Positions 36,683-46,145 of a DNA stretch of 64,000 bases are shown in pieces. The notes beneath the pieces are model-generated. The model did not search any database. It was given only the letters and a program-made list of their open reading frames with translations, and was not told the origin of the DNA. This DNA is from Plantactinospora alkalitolerans (GTDB lineage Bacteria > Actinomycetota > Actinomycetes > Mycobacteriales > Micromonosporaceae): NCBI RefSeq assembly GCF_015690345.1, contig NZ_JADPUN010000257.1, positions 1-64,000 on the forward strand, in the 5' to 3' direction. Each line of letters opens with the position of its first letter. Position 1 is the stretch's first letter. The translations under genes and the position numbers were made by a program.

Positions 36683-37581
36683 TGTTGCGGGTGAGCGGCC
36701 TCTTCGCCGGGTACGACGGCGGCACCGTACTGCACGACATCGACCTCGAGGTCGCGGCCGGTCGGGTGCACGCACTGGTCGGGCGGAACGGCGCCGGAAA
36801 GAGCACGCTGGTGCACGCGATCGCGGGGCTGTTGCGCCCGTACCGGGGCGTGGTGTCGGTCGACGGGCGGGACCTGGCCGGTCGGCCCGCGCACCGGGTG
36901 GCCCGGGCCGGGGTCGGCCTGGTGCCGCAGGGACGCCGGGTGTTCCCCCGGCTGACCGTGGCCGAGCACCTGAGCCTCGCCGCGTCGGTCCGGCGGCGGA
37001 ACCCGACCGGGTCCGGTCCGAACTGGACGGTGCCGGGAGTGCTGGAACTGCTGCCCCGACTGGCCGAGCGGCTGCGGCACCGTGGCAACCAGCTCTCCGG
37101 CGGCGAACAGCAGATGCTCGCGATCGCCCGGGCGTTGCTGACCCAGCCCCGGGTGCTGCTCCTCGACGAACCGGGCGAGGGACTCGCGCCGGAGCTGGCG
37201 GCCCGGGTTCGTGAGGTAATCACCGGGCTGGCCACGGCGGGGCTGAGTGTCCTGCTCGTCGAACAACAACTGCAGCACGCGGTCGAGGTCGCCGACCGGA
37301 TCGCCGTGCTGGATTACGGCCGACTGGTCTTCGCCGACTCGACGGCCGCCGTGCGCGCCAACCCCGCCCCGGTGGAGGCGGTACTCAGTGTGGCGGGCGC
37401 GGCCATCCCGGATCGGACCGGATCGGTTCCGTCCGGCCAGGAGTCGACCCCGATCGGGTCCGACTCCGCCCGCTCCGTACCAACGGGAGGTACGGGGCGG
37501 CTCGCCCTTTTCCCCGACCCTTCGGACGATCTGCCCTCCTCATCACCCTCATCCGCATCCCCTTCCTCATCCGCACCCTGA
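36679..37581 (+). CDS. ABC importer ATPase, LivF type, with extra tail
   Basis: 300 aa. Walker A GRNGAGKS, VPQGRRVFPRLTVAEHL (LivF signature), LSGGEQQMLAIARAL, LLLDEPGEGLAPEL. LivF proteins are about 235 aa; this one has a further about 60 residues of Ser/Pro/Asp-rich sequence. GTG 36679 (overlap style of this operon) or ATG 36682. Last gene of the importer. Confidence 0.92.
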   Translation: MMLRVSGLFAGYDGGTVLHDIDLEVAAGRVHALVGRNGAGKSTLVHAIAGLLRPYRGVVSVDGRDLAGRPAHRVARAGVGLVPQGRRVFPRLTVAEHLSLAASVRRRNPTGSGPNWTVPGVLELLPRLAERLRHRGNQLSGGEQQMLAIARALLTQPRVLLLDEPGEGLAPELAARVREVITGLATAGLSVLLVEQQLQHAVEVADRIAVLDYGRLVFADSTAAVRANPAPVEAVLSVAGAAIPDRTGSVPSGQESTPIGSDSARSVPTGGTGRLALFPDPSDDLPSSSPSSASPSSSAP

Positions 37582-37706
37582 CGTTTCCGTCGCGGTCTGA
37601 TCCTCGCGTCGCACCAGTGGCCCCCGCGTTTGCGCCCGGTGTGCCGACGCGCGATGACGCGTGGCCGGATCGTCGTCACCGATCCCCGTCAAGGAGGTAA
37701 CCGAAC

Positions 37707-38522
37707 GTGACTACCACCCCTGTCAAGTCCGGCTACGCGTTCGACAACCGTTCGCCGGAGGCCGAGGCGCAGATGCGTGCGCTGGAGGCGTTCCTCGATC
37801 CGATAACAGCGGACCGGCTGGCGCCGATCCTGACGCCCGGTGCGACCTGTTGGGAGTTGGGTGCCGGCGGCGGCTCGATCGCCCGGCTGATGTCCCGGGT
37901 GGTCGGCCCCGGTGGCCGGGTCATCGCCACCGACATCGAACCGTCGCGCCTGAACCCGGCGGGCAACCTCGACGTCCGCCAGCACGACGTTCGGACCGGG
38001 GCGCCGGAGGGCGGCCCGTTCGACGTGATCCACGCCCGGCTGGTCCTGCTGCACCTGCCCGAGCGTCGGCGGGTACTGGCCGAGTTGATCGGCGCGCTGG
38101 CGCCCGGTGGCTGGCTGGTCGTCGAGGAGTTCGACTGTACGGCCGGGCTGCGGGTACTGGCCGCGCCGACCGACGACGCGGCGAAGCTCTTCCAGCAGGT
38201 GATGGAGGCGACGCTGGGCATCCTGCAGGACCGTGGTGCCGATCTGGCGTGGGCGCAGGACGTACACACCGAGATGGTGCTGGCCGGACTGACCGATGTG
38301 GACACCATCACGCACTCGCAGAGCTGGCCGGGCGGATCGGCGGGAGCGTCGCTGCACGAGACGAACTCCCGTCAGCTCGAACCACGACTGCTCGCCACCG
38401 GGCTCTCGCCGAACCAGTTGGCGGGCTTCCGTGAGTTGGCCAACGACCCGTCCTTCGCGTCGCTGTCGTACCAGTTCGTCTCGACCCGGGGCCGCCGGCC
38501 CGGCCGAGGCTCCGTGAACTGA
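37707..38522 (+). CDS. Class I SAM-dependent methyltransferase
   Basis: 271 aa. SAM-binding motif I ELGAGGGSIARL, acidic loop ATDIEP, and a later FDVIHARLVLLHLPERRRVL (motif of UbiE-like and secondary-metabolism methyltransferases). GTG 37707 is preceded by AAGGAGG. Lies 125 bp after the importer; substrate unknown. Confidence 0.88.
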   Translation: MTTTPVKSGYAFDNRSPEAEAQMRALEAFLDPITADRLAPILTPGATCWELGAGGGSIARLMSRVVGPGGRVIATDIEPSRLNPAGNLDVRQHDVRTGAPEGGPFDVIHARLVLLHLPERRRVLAELIGALAPGGWLVVEEFDCTAGLRVLAAPTDDAAKLFQQVMEATLGILQDRGADLAWAQDVHTEMVLAGLTDVDTITHSQSWPGGSAGASLHETNSRQLEPRLLATGLSPNQLAGFRELANDPSFASLSYQFVSTRGRRPGRGSVN

Positions 38523-38841
38523 ACATCCCGGGCCGGCGGACCCTCGGTCGCCCGACCCGGTACGACTTCCTACCCCTGCCGTACGCACGATCCGGGGGTG
38601 TTGTCGCCGGGTCGGGTGGCGTCGGGGCGGACCGTTGACCGGGACCGGGCCCACCGGGCTGCTGTCTACTTTCGGGTGACGCGTGCAACGCCGCGCTCAC
38701 CGCAGGCTAGAGCGGTCGCGATCCCGTCAGCTCCCGCGAGGCAACGATGATCGAGGGCACCAAGTGTTCCGGCGCTGCCTGATCCGGTCAGAGCCATCGT
38801 GCCACCGCGTTGCTCGACGGCAGGGCTGAGGAGGAGATCGA
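38523..38841. other. 319-bp intergenic region with a distant inverted repeat
   Basis: No gene found. A 10-bp perfect inverted repeat (38551-38560 and 38607-38616, CCCGACCCGG and its complement) encloses 46 bases and could help terminate the methyltransferase transcript. Confidence 0.4.
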
Positions 38842-39582
38842 ATGAGTACACGACCACGACCACGTCGACGGCGACGCTGGCCATGGCTGGTGGCTGGCCT
38901 GGCCGTCCTGGTGCTGGCCGCGGGCGCGGCGCTGGTCGTGGCATATCCTTCGGTTGCCGCGACTACCTGCCCCCGCTGCTACCGGCTGGTGCCGGTGCAG
39001 GACGGACTCTATGCCGACAGCGGCCTGTCCGATGCCGATCGGCAACGGCTCATCGAGGTGTACCGCGACGCGAATCGGCGAGTCGATGGCTTCTACGAGG
39101 GGCGCAGGAGCGCACCGACGGTGCTCGCATGCTTCACAACCAGCTGTTACCAGCGGGTCGGTGGCGGAGGCGAACGGGGGATCGCGGTACGCAACCAGGC
39201 GGTGATGCTCTCGCCCCGCGGCCTCGACCCGGTGATCGCCGCACACGAACTCTCGCATGTCGAGTTCCATGTACGCCTCGGTTCCCGGCGCGACCAGATC
39301 CCCCAGTGGTTCGACGAGGGACTTGCCGTCCTGGTCTCGAACGACAGCCGGTATCTGTTGCCGCCGACCGCCCCGGACCGCTGCCGCAACACCTCACCCG
39401 AGCCGCTGCCCGAGACGCTGAACGCCTGGCTGCGCGCCGCCAGCTCGGATGTTCAGATTTACGCCAAGGCCGCTTGCCGGGTATACCGGTGGACCGACGC
39501 ACACGGCGGACAACGGGCCGTGCTCGACCTCATCGACCGACTCCACCGCGGCGAACGCTTTGCCGCGCTCGTCCACGGCTGA
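38842..39582 (+). CDS. Membrane-anchored gluzincin-like peptidase (peptidase MA-like)
   Basis: 246 aa. Basic N-terminus and one TM helix (WPWLVAGLAVLVLAAGAALV), then an extracytoplasmic domain with HELSH (zinc site of the HExxH type, second residue Glu) and a downstream WFDEGLA whose Glu would be the third ligand, as in gluzincins. Paired cysteines (CPRC, CFTTSC, C near 180 and 205) suggest disulfides. GAGGAGG precedes ATG 38842. Substrate unknown. Confidence 0.75.
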   Translation: MSTRPRPRRRRRWPWLVAGLAVLVLAAGAALVVAYPSVAATTCPRCYRLVPVQDGLYADSGLSDADRQRLIEVYRDANRRVDGFYEGRRSAPTVLACFTTSCYQRVGGGGERGIAVRNQAVMLSPRGLDPVIAAHELSHVEFHVRLGSRRDQIPQWFDEGLAVLVSNDSRYLLPPTAPDRCRNTSPEPLPETLNAWLRAASSDVQIYAKAACRVYRWTDAHGGQRAVLDLIDRLHRGERFAALVHG

Positions 39583-39617
39583 ATCGTCACCCCGTCGCTC
39601 GGCGGCGCGCAGTTCCG

Positions 39618-40340
39618 TCAGGTGTCGCGGTGCACGATCAGGGCCCAGGCGATGCCGACGAGCAGCACCGCCCAGCCGGTGAGCACGAGCAGCCCGGCTC
39701 CCCGGCCCAGGGCGGTCGCCGGGTCGGCGGCCCGGCCGAGGAGGCTGAGCGTCGCCTCGTGCGGCAGCAACCTGACCACCTGCGGGAACAGGCCGATGAG
39801 CGTTGTCGACACCAGCACCGGCAGGATGAGCAGGACGGTCAGCGGCGTGACGGGGCCGCGGGTGAGGAAGGCGAAGCCGAAACCGAGCAGGCTCAGCAGC
39901 GGATAGGCGGCCAGCAGCGCCAGCAGGTCCGTCGCGGTGCGACCGGAGGCGAGATCACCTGCGGCGCCGTGCTGGACGAGCAGGCCGGGCAGCACGGCGG
40001 GGATCGCGGCGAGCAGGGCCACCGCGGCGGCCACGGTCAGCTTCGCGCCGAACCATCGGGTACGGTCCGGCGCGGCGGCCAGGCTGACCCGCAGTTGGCC
40101 GCCGTGGTATTCGGTGCCGGCCGCGTGGACCGCGATCGCGACGAAGATGTACGCCGGGGCGAGCATCAGCGTGCCGACCTGGTCGACGGCCACCTCGCCG
40201 TTCGCGGTGGTGATCCGGACGGTGTCGATGGCGGCGAGGGCGCCGAGCACCGTGTTCGTGACCACCGTGAGCGTCAGCGCGATCCAGGTGGCCGGCAGCG
40301 TACGGATCTTGGTCAGCTCGGCGCTCAGCAGTGCCCTCAC
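39618..40340 (-). CDS. ABC-2 type exporter permease
   Basis: 240 aa with about six TM helices; begins RALLSAELTKIRTLPATWIA, typical of ABC-2 permeases. GTG 40340 overlaps the stop of the upstream permease. Last gene of a five-gene operon with its ATPase and two-component system. Confidence 0.87.
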   Translation of the reverse strand: MRALLSAELTKIRTLPATWIALTLTVVTNTVLGALAAIDTVRITTANGEVAVDQVGTLMLAPAYIFVAIAVHAAGTEYHGGQLRVSLAAAPDRTRWFGAKLTVAAAVALLAAIPAVLPGLLVQHGAAGDLASGRTATDLLALLAAYPLLSLLGFGFAFLTRGPVTPLTVLLILPVLVSTTLIGLFPQVVRLLPHEATLSLLGRAADPATALGRGAGLLVLTGWAVLLVGIAWALIVHRDT

Positions 40341-41140
40341 CGGGCGTCCCTGCGACTGAGCAGCAGTCCGGCGATCGCGGTCGTGAGGCTCGGCCACGAC
40401 ACCAGCACCACCAGGGCGTGCACCGGGCCGGCGGTGAGCCGACTGTCCGCGGGGTTGAGCAGCAGGTTGCGCCCGGCGCTGAGCGGGAACAGCGCGTCCA
40501 GCGCGGGCGCGGACCCGGCGAGCGCCTGGGTCATGGTGACCGCGATGAGCGCCACGGAGGCGACGATGCCGATCAGCGTGCTGCGCGAGAGAAGCGTGAG
40601 GGCGTACCCGACCAGGGCCGACAGCACGGCGAAGATCAGGAACCGGCCCTGTCCCCGCAGGGCGCCGCCGCTGGTGACGACCGCCGGATCCCAGCCCCTG
40701 ACGGCGGCGTACATGAAGGCGGTGCTGATGGCCGCGATCACCAGCGACACGGTCAGCAGGTACGCGGCGACCGCGACGGTCTTCGTGGTGACCAGCACGC
40801 CCCGGCCCGGGACCGCCAGCACCGACTGCCCGAGCTGGTGTGCCCGGAACTCCTGTCCCGCCAGCACCGCCGCCAGGACGGACAGAAACAGACCCATCTG
40901 GAACGACGAGGAGACCAGGAAGTCGACGATCGCCTGGTACGCCGGACGCGGCTGGCCGGCGAACAGCTCGATCAGGCCGTCCGGGGTGATGGTGGCGACC
41001 GCCTCGGTGTTCTGCCGTAGGTTCGCCATGCAGATCAACAGGTGCAGGGCGAGGACGGCGGCGGTGACGATCCACGTGCTGCGCAGGGTAACAATCTTGG
41101 TCAGTTCGGCGCGGATGCCGGCGAGCACGACGGTCACCAT
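40337..41140 (-). CDS. ABC-2 type exporter permease
   Basis: 267 aa, homologous in layout to the downstream permease (GIRAELTKIVTLRSTWIVTA then six helices), so the two probably form a heterodimer. ATG at 41140 lies inside the 3' end of the ATPase gene (7-base overlap). Confidence 0.88.
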   Translation of the reverse strand: MVTVVLAGIRAELTKIVTLRSTWIVTAAVLALHLLICMANLRQNTEAVATITPDGLIELFAGQPRPAYQAIVDFLVSSSFQMGLFLSVLAAVLAGQEFRAHQLGQSVLAVPGRGVLVTTKTVAVAAYLLTVSLVIAAISTAFMYAAVRGWDPAVVTSGGALRGQGRFLIFAVLSALVGYALTLLSRSTLIGIVASVALIAVTMTQALAGSAPALDALFPLSAGRNLLLNPADSRLTAGPVHALVVLVSWPSLTTAIAGLLLSRRDAR

Positions 41141-41844
41141 CCCGGTCCCTGGTCGCCGGTGAGCGCGAAGAAGGCGCTCTCCAGCGACGGGTGCCCTGCG
41201 GTGATCTCGTCGAGCGGGCCGTGCGCGGCGATGCGCCCCCGGGCGATCACGATCACCTCGTCGGCGGTGTCGGCCATCTCGGTCATCAGGTGGCTGGACA
41301 GCAGCACCGTACGGCCGCGGGCGGCGTGGTCGCGCAGGAAGGTCCGCACCCAGCGGATCCCGTCGGGGTCCAGGCCGTTGACCGGCTCGTCGAGCACGAG
41401 GATCTCCGGATCACCGAGCAGTGCCGCGGCCAGTCCGAGCCGCTGGCCCATTCCCAGCGAGTACTTCTTGACCCGCTGCCTGGCGACGGCGCCGAGCCCG
41501 ACGGCGTCGAGCACCTCGTGCACGCGCCGGCGCGGAATCCGGTTGGACTGGGCGATCCAGGTCAGGTGGTCGATCGCCCGCCGTTCGGGCACCGGGCCGG
41601 CGCCGTCGAGCAGGGCACCGACCCTGCGCAGCGGGAAACGAAGTTCCCGGTACGGCCTGCCGTCGATCAGTGCGGTTCCCGCGTCGGGCCGGTCCAGGCC
41701 CAGCAGGATGCGCAGGGTGGTGGACTTGCCCGCGCCGTTCGGCCCCAGGAAACCGGTCACCCGTCCCGGCGGTACGGTGAAGCTGATGTCGTCCACGGCG
41801 GCTTTGGCACCGTAGCGCTTGGTGAGATGGGCTACCTCGATCAT
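41134..41844 (-). CDS. ABC exporter ATPase
   Basis: 236 aa. Walker A GPNGAGKS, signature YSLGMGQRLGLAAALL, Walker B ILVLDEPVNGLDPDG. Belongs to the CcmA/BcrA-like group that pairs with ABC-2 permeases, often exporting lipids, peptides or antibiotics. It follows the response regulator by 59 bp. Confidence 0.92.
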   Translation of the reverse strand: MIEVAHLTKRYGAKAAVDDISFTVPPGRVTGFLGPNGAGKSTTLRILLGLDRPDAGTALIDGRPYRELRFPLRRVGALLDGAGPVPERRAIDHLTWIAQSNRIPRRRVHEVLDAVGLGAVARQRVKKYSLGMGQRLGLAAALLGDPEILVLDEPVNGLDPDGIRWVRTFLRDHAARGRTVLLSSHLMTEMADTADEVIVIARGRIAAHGPLDEITAGHPSLESAFFALTGDQGPGW

Positions 41845-41903
41845 CCGCCCAGGATCGCGTCCGCGGCCGGAACGTCGCGTCCCCCGGAAGTAGACAGCGT
41901 GGT

Positions 41904-42557
41904 TCAGCGCTGCTCGTGCAGCAGGCCCGCCTGGTAGGCCAGCACGGCCAGTTGGGTGCGGTCCCGCACGTCCAGTTTGGCGAAGGTACGGCGCAGGTAG
42001 GTGCGGACCGTCTCCAGGCTCAGGAACAGCTCGTCGGCGATCTGCTGGTTCGAGTAGCCGCGTGCGACGTACCGGATGACCTGCACCTCCCGCTCGGAGA
42101 GCACCTGCCCGGCGAACCGGTGCCGGCGCTGCGGCCGGCCGGGTGCCAAGGTGTGCAGCAGCCGCGCGGTGACCTCCGGCGCGAGCATCGCGTGCCCGGC
42201 GTGCACGGTCCGGACGGCCTGCAGCACCTCCTGCGGGGCGGCATTCTTGAGCAGGAAACCGGAGGCGCCCAGGGTCAGCGCCTCGTGCACGTACTCGTCC
42301 AGGTCGAACGTGGTCAGCATGATCACCCGGGTGCCGGTGGCCGGCAGGATCCGCCGCACCGCCTCCAGACCGTCGGCGCCGGGCATCTGGACGTCCAGCA
42401 GCGCCACGTCCGGCTTCAGGGCGACACACAGCCGGGCGGCCTCCGCGCCGTCGGCAGCCTCCCCGGCGGTACGGAAGTCCTCGGTGCGGTCGAACAGCTT
42501 GCGGTAGATCCCACGGAAGCGCGCGTCGTCGTCCGCGAGCAGGACAGAGATCGCCAT
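41904..42557 (-). CDS. NarL/LuxR-family response regulator
   Basis: 217 aa. Receiver with phospho-Asp in DVALLDVQMPG and a LuxR-type HTH (LSEREVQVIRYVARGYSNQQ, SLETVRTYLRRTFAKL). ATG 42557 with AAGGAG upstream; only 2 bp from the kinase stop. Probably controls its own operon, including the exporter. Confidence 0.93.
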   Translation of the reverse strand: MAISVLLADDDARFRGIYRKLFDRTEDFRTAGEAADGAEAARLCVALKPDVALLDVQMPGADGLEAVRRILPATGTRVIMLTTFDLDEYVHEALTLGASGFLLKNAAPQEVLQAVRTVHAGHAMLAPEVTARLLHTLAPGRPQRRHRFAGQVLSEREVQVIRYVARGYSNQQIADELFLSLETVRTYLRRTFAKLDVRDRTQLAVLAYQAGLLHEQR

Positions 42558-42559
42558 CG

Positions 42560-43606
42560 TCAGCTCCTTCGCGCCGGTAGCCTCGCCTCGACCTCGAACC
42601 CACCCTCCACGGTGCCGCCCCACGCCACCGCACCACCCAGGGCGGCGGCGCGTTCCCGCATGCCGTGCAGGCCGTATCCCGTACCGGGGGAGACCGGCGT
42701 CGTCCCAGGCGCACCGCTGTCGCGTACCCGTAAGGCGATCGTGTCCCCGGTCTCCCACAGCTCGACCGTGCAGCGCGCCCGCGGAGCGTGCCGCACCACA
42801 TTGCTCAGCGCCTCCTGCGCGATCCGCACCACCGCCGCGCCGACCTCGGCGTCGACCGGGCCGTGCGGTTGCAACCGGGCGTGCACGGCGATCCCGGCGG
42901 CCTGGGTGGTCGCGATGATCGCGGGCAGTCCGTCCAGCGTGGGTCCGGGATGTCGCAGGCTACGCACCAGGCCCTGCATCTCCCCGAGGGCGTCTCTGGC
43001 ATGCGACTCGATGTCGGCGAGTGTCCCGCGCAGCTCGGGCTCGGAGGCGTCCGCAAGGCCCCGGGTCACGCCGGCCTCGGCGGCGATCACTCCCAGCGTG
43101 TGCCCGACGACGTCGTGTACGTCACGAGCGACGTCCAGCTGCACCCGCACCCGCTCCGCCTCCCGGGCGGACGCGATCTGCCGACCGACGGCGGTGCCGA
43201 CCAGCCATGCCGTGCACAGGGCGGCCGTGGCCACCACCACGCGGGTGCCAAGGCCGGGCGAGACCCCGGTGACCGCGGCGAGTCCGGCGAGCACACCGAC
43301 CAGCGTGATCCCCAGCCTCCGGGTGTGCGGGCCGCGTGCCACGGCCACCGGGTAGAGGCACCAGGCGGTGGCCAGCATCGGATCCTGGCAGACGGCGGCG
43401 GCCGTACCCACCAGGGTCGTGGCCGCGACCACCGCGGTCGTCGCGACGGGCGCTCGGTTGTTGAGTACGAGCGCGGCGCCGGTCAGGACGGCCAGCACGA
43501 TCCCGGCGCAGGTCCGGGCCCAGTCACCGGCTGCGACGATGGGCGGCGCCCAGAGCACGGCGAGCACCAGGGCTGCGGCCAGGAGGTTTTTGCGCGGCAT
43601 CGTCAC
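42560..43606 (-). CDS. NarL-type sensor histidine kinase
   Basis: 348 aa. Four to six N-terminal helices with almost no extracellular domain, then HisKA_3 (ARDVHDVVGHTLGVIAAEAG) and HATPase. Such intramembrane-sensing kinases typically detect envelope stress or antibiotics in the membrane. GTG 43606 is favoured because AGGA lies 7 bases upstream; ATG 43600 is the alternative. Confidence 0.9.
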   Translation of the reverse strand: MTMPRKNLLAAALVLAVLWAPPIVAAGDWARTCAGIVLAVLTGAALVLNNRAPVATTAVVAATTLVGTAAAVCQDPMLATAWCLYPVAVARGPHTRRLGITLVGVLAGLAAVTGVSPGLGTRVVVATAALCTAWLVGTAVGRQIASAREAERVRVQLDVARDVHDVVGHTLGVIAAEAGVTRGLADASEPELRGTLADIESHARDALGEMQGLVRSLRHPGPTLDGLPAIIATTQAAGIAVHARLQPHGPVDAEVGAAVVRIAQEALSNVVRHAPRARCTVELWETGDTIALRVRDSGAPGTTPVSPGTGYGLHGMRERAAALGGAVAWGGTVEGGFEVEARLPARRS

Positions 43607-43935
43607 CCGCTCATCCTGCCAGCGCACCAGATCGCCTGAATCCCGTCGCCACAACCCCGAGCTGCGGTCGCTGTCACCCGATGAACCCGTGATGGGCTGA
43701 ACCCCAGTCTCGGGTCAGGCGAGCGGCGACCGTGGCAGAGCACGATCTTCCTTCCGCCGTGGTCGCCCTCTTCAGCGATTTCAGGGACGGCGGCAACACG
43801 ATTACCGGCGACGTCGGCTCAGGATTCCGGTCTGGGTGAGATACTCAAGCGTAGGACCGCAATTCCGGCTGATGCGAGCGGCGTACTCACCGTGGGGCGG
43901 ATCAGTTGATCGTGACGGCGGAGGTTTGGCCGGGG
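43607..43935. other. 329-bp intergenic region
   Basis: Contains the promoter of the kinase operon on the minus strand and the 3' flank of the oxidoreductase. I see no gene, strong hairpin or clear promoter. Confidence 0.5.
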
Positions 43936-44850
43936 TCATGGAACGATCACCACGCCGCCGCGGACGCCCCCCTTGGCCAGCCGGTCGTGAGCGGCCGCGG
44001 CGTCGGCGAAGGGGTACACGCCGGCGACCCGGAGCGGGATGTCGCCGCTGGTGACGAGTTTGACCAGTTCACTCAGGCGAGATCCGTCCGGTAGCACCTC
44101 CAGCGCGAAGGTCCGGATTTCCCGCACCGGTTCCGGGCGAAGCGGAGGCGACGCGGCCACGTAGCCGCCGCCGTCGCGGATGAGGCCCAGCAGCGAGGGG
44201 CCGATCACCGCCAGGTCGATGACCGCGTCGAACGTCCCCGTCGGGTCGTCGGAGCGCGGCAGGAATGCCGCGCCCAGCGACTCCACGAACGCGCGGTCGT
44301 CGGTTCCGGCGAGTCCCGTGGCGTGCAGGCCGGTCGCGCGGGCCAGCGCCAGGACGAATCCGCCGACCTGCCCGGCGGCGCCGGTGACGAGCACGGTCGA
44401 ACCCGCCGGGATCGCGAGCAGGTCGAGGGCCTGGGCGGCGGCGAGGCCGTTGGTCGGCAGGGTCGCCGCCTCGGTGGCGGGGACGCCGGCGGGCGCGGGG
44501 GTCAGCCAGGCGGCGTCGAGCACCACGTACTCCGCGTGGGCACCGACCGTGGTTTGCAGCCATGGCGAGAAGCCGATGACCTCGTCGCCGATCGTGAAAC
44601 GCTCGACCGCCGGGTCGACCGCCGGGTCGACCGCGTCGACGGTGCCGGCCACGTCCCAGCCGGGCGTGTACGGCAGACCGACCGGCAGCGGGGCCGGGAA
44701 CCGACCGGAGCGGACCATCAGGTCGACCGGGTGGACGACGGAGGCGGCGACCTTCACCCGTACCTGCCCCGGACCCGGCTCGGGCACCGGCACCTCGGCC
44801 ACGTGCAGGACCTCCGGCCCGCCGAACTGTGCATAGCTGACTGCGCGCAT
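43936..44850 (-). CDS. NADPH:quinone oxidoreductase-like MDR protein
   Basis: 304 aa. Starts MRAVSYAQFGGPEVLHVAEV; nucleotide-binding motif VLVTGAAGQVGGFVLALA; lacks structural-zinc cysteines, so a zinc-free quinone reductase/enoyl reductase. Divergent from an HxlR regulator with a dyad between them, a common arrangement for electrophile or quinone detoxification. Confidence 0.88.
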   Translation of the reverse strand: MRAVSYAQFGGPEVLHVAEVPVPEPGPGQVRVKVAASVVHPVDLMVRSGRFPAPLPVGLPYTPGWDVAGTVDAVDPAVDPAVERFTIGDEVIGFSPWLQTTVGAHAEYVVLDAAWLTPAPAGVPATEAATLPTNGLAAAQALDLLAIPAGSTVLVTGAAGQVGGFVLALARATGLHATGLAGTDDRAFVESLGAAFLPRSDDPTGTFDAVIDLAVIGPSLLGLIRDGGGYVAASPPLRPEPVREIRTFALEVLPDGSRLSELVKLVTSGDIPLRVAGVYPFADAAAAHDRLAKGGVRGGVVIVP

Positions 44851-44915
44851 CGCTGTCTCCTTGGTGGGTTCTCGTGATCACCAAGACCGTAGGATCAGCG
44901 GGCACTGGCAGAAAG

Positions 44916-44935
44916 TAGGTACCGTGAAGTGCCTA
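44916..44935. promoter_or_regulatory. Candidate HxlR operator
   Basis: TAGGTAC-6 bp-GTGCCTA, 7-bp arms with one mismatch, 20 bp before the HxlR start and about 65 bp before the divergent oxidoreductase. Well placed to control both. Confidence 0.5.
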
Positions 44936-44955
44936 GGGCACCGGCGGAGGGCACG

Positions 44956-45354
44956 ATGGCGACGACGACCGCAGAACAACGCCGTGAACAGGCCAAACGC
45001 GACTACGACGCATTCCTGGAACGGTGCCCGACCCGCGAGCTGTTGAGCAGGCTTACTGACAAGTGGGTCGCACTGGTGATCCCAGCCCTCGCCGACGGCC
45101 CGCAGCGGCACAGCGAACTCGCCGGCCGCATCGCCGGCGTCAGCCAGAAGATGCTCACTCAGACCCTGCGCACGCTGGAGCGCGACGGCCTGGTCACCCG
45201 CACGGTCACCGCCTCGGTACCGGTCCGCGTCGACTACGAACTCACTCCGCTCGGCCATGAACTGTTTCCGGTCATGATCGCGATCAAGAACTGGGCGGAG
45301 CTGCACATGGACCGGGTCTTCGAAGCCCGCGCCCAGTTCGACGCACGCCCCTGA
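44956..45354 (+). CDS. HxlR-family transcriptional regulator
   Basis: 132 aa. CPTRELLSRLTDKWVALVI, then ISQKM-type recognition helix (VSQKMLTQTLRTLERDGLVT) and VDYELTPLGHEL. The N-terminal Cys-Pro redox residue is present. ATG 44956 has GGAGGG upstream. Likely regulates the divergent quinone oxidoreductase. Confidence 0.9.
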   Translation: MATTTAEQRREQAKRDYDAFLERCPTRELLSRLTDKWVALVIPALADGPQRHSELAGRIAGVSQKMLTQTLRTLERDGLVTRTVTASVPVRVDYELTPLGHELFPVMIAIKNWAELHMDRVFEARAQFDARP

Positions 45355-45669
45355 ACCTCCTCGGGGACGGCGCGTCGTGTCTGCTCGTCGGACGAGCGTG
45401 CGTCCGACACCTCGAGCGGCGTCGGTATGCGACACGTGACCTTGGCAAGTTCGCACGGCGGCGGTGGCAACAGCCGTGACGGTGACATGTGGTTCCAGTG
45501 AGATACCCGACACCCTCGATCCAGATGCGGCCGTGCGAGGTGGGCGCACATCGCCAGGTCCGCTCGTGTGGCGGTCATCGTCAACTGCGCGACGGCGGCC
45601 TCTCAGGCGGCGACGAGGTCGCCCGGACCGGCGGCCAGTGCTCACGCGATCAGGCCAAGATGACGACGG
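45355..45669. other. 315-bp region with a short hairpin
   Basis: No gene recognised. A perfect 8-bp hairpin (45387-45394 with 45401-45408) just after the HxlR gene may be its terminator; a similar element occurs near 49213. Confidence 0.45.
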
Positions 45670-45999
45670 TCAGCGGTCCGTCGGACCCTGGGGCGACGAC
45701 GGGTCGTGGCTCCATCGGACGTGCCGCTGGTCGAAGGCGAACCGGCGGTCGACGACAAGTGGGTCGTCTAGTTCGAGGATGGTGACGGTCTTGCCGAAGA
45801 CGTTGGAGCCCGAGCCGATCCGGTAGCTGGTGTCCAGTGACTCGTCCAAGGTGTGGTCGTCGAGCAGTGTCGGGGGCACACCGGTTTGCGGCGCGGCCTT
45901 GCCCACGAAACGGTAGCGGGTGAAGCGGAAGTTCAGTAGTCCAGGCGCCGGTACTTGCCAGGTGAACTGCTTGATCCCCGAGCCTGAGGCGTTGGCCAA
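45670..45999 (-). pseudogene. Unrecognised coding-like fragment
   Basis: Open frame with normal protein-like composition (GIKQFTWQVPAPGLLNFRFT, TSYRIGSGSNVFGKTVTILE) but no ATG or GTG start; TTG 45999 is the first start and the frame stays open to 46161 (SGWYELANASG precedes). It probably lost its 5' end. Family unknown; it could also be a genuine small protein. Confidence 0.3.
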
Positions 46000-46108
46000 C
46001 TCGTACCAGCCGCTGCTGGCGATTGCATCCTCGCGGGTCGTGTCGGTGACCGCCGTACTTTGGTTGGGCCCGCTCGAAGGTACCGGATCAGTTTGACGCT
46101 GTTCGGGG

Positions 46109-46145
46109 TTAGTCCCTGTCGCTCCGCTGCGCGAAGCGGCCCTAA
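46109..46145. repeat. Imperfect inverted repeat
   Basis: TTAG (46109-46112) pairs with CTAA (46142-46145), and CGCTCCGC (46120-46127) with GCGAAGCG (46131-46138, one mismatch). Possible terminator for the adjacent reductase or a mobile-element scar. Confidence 0.35.
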
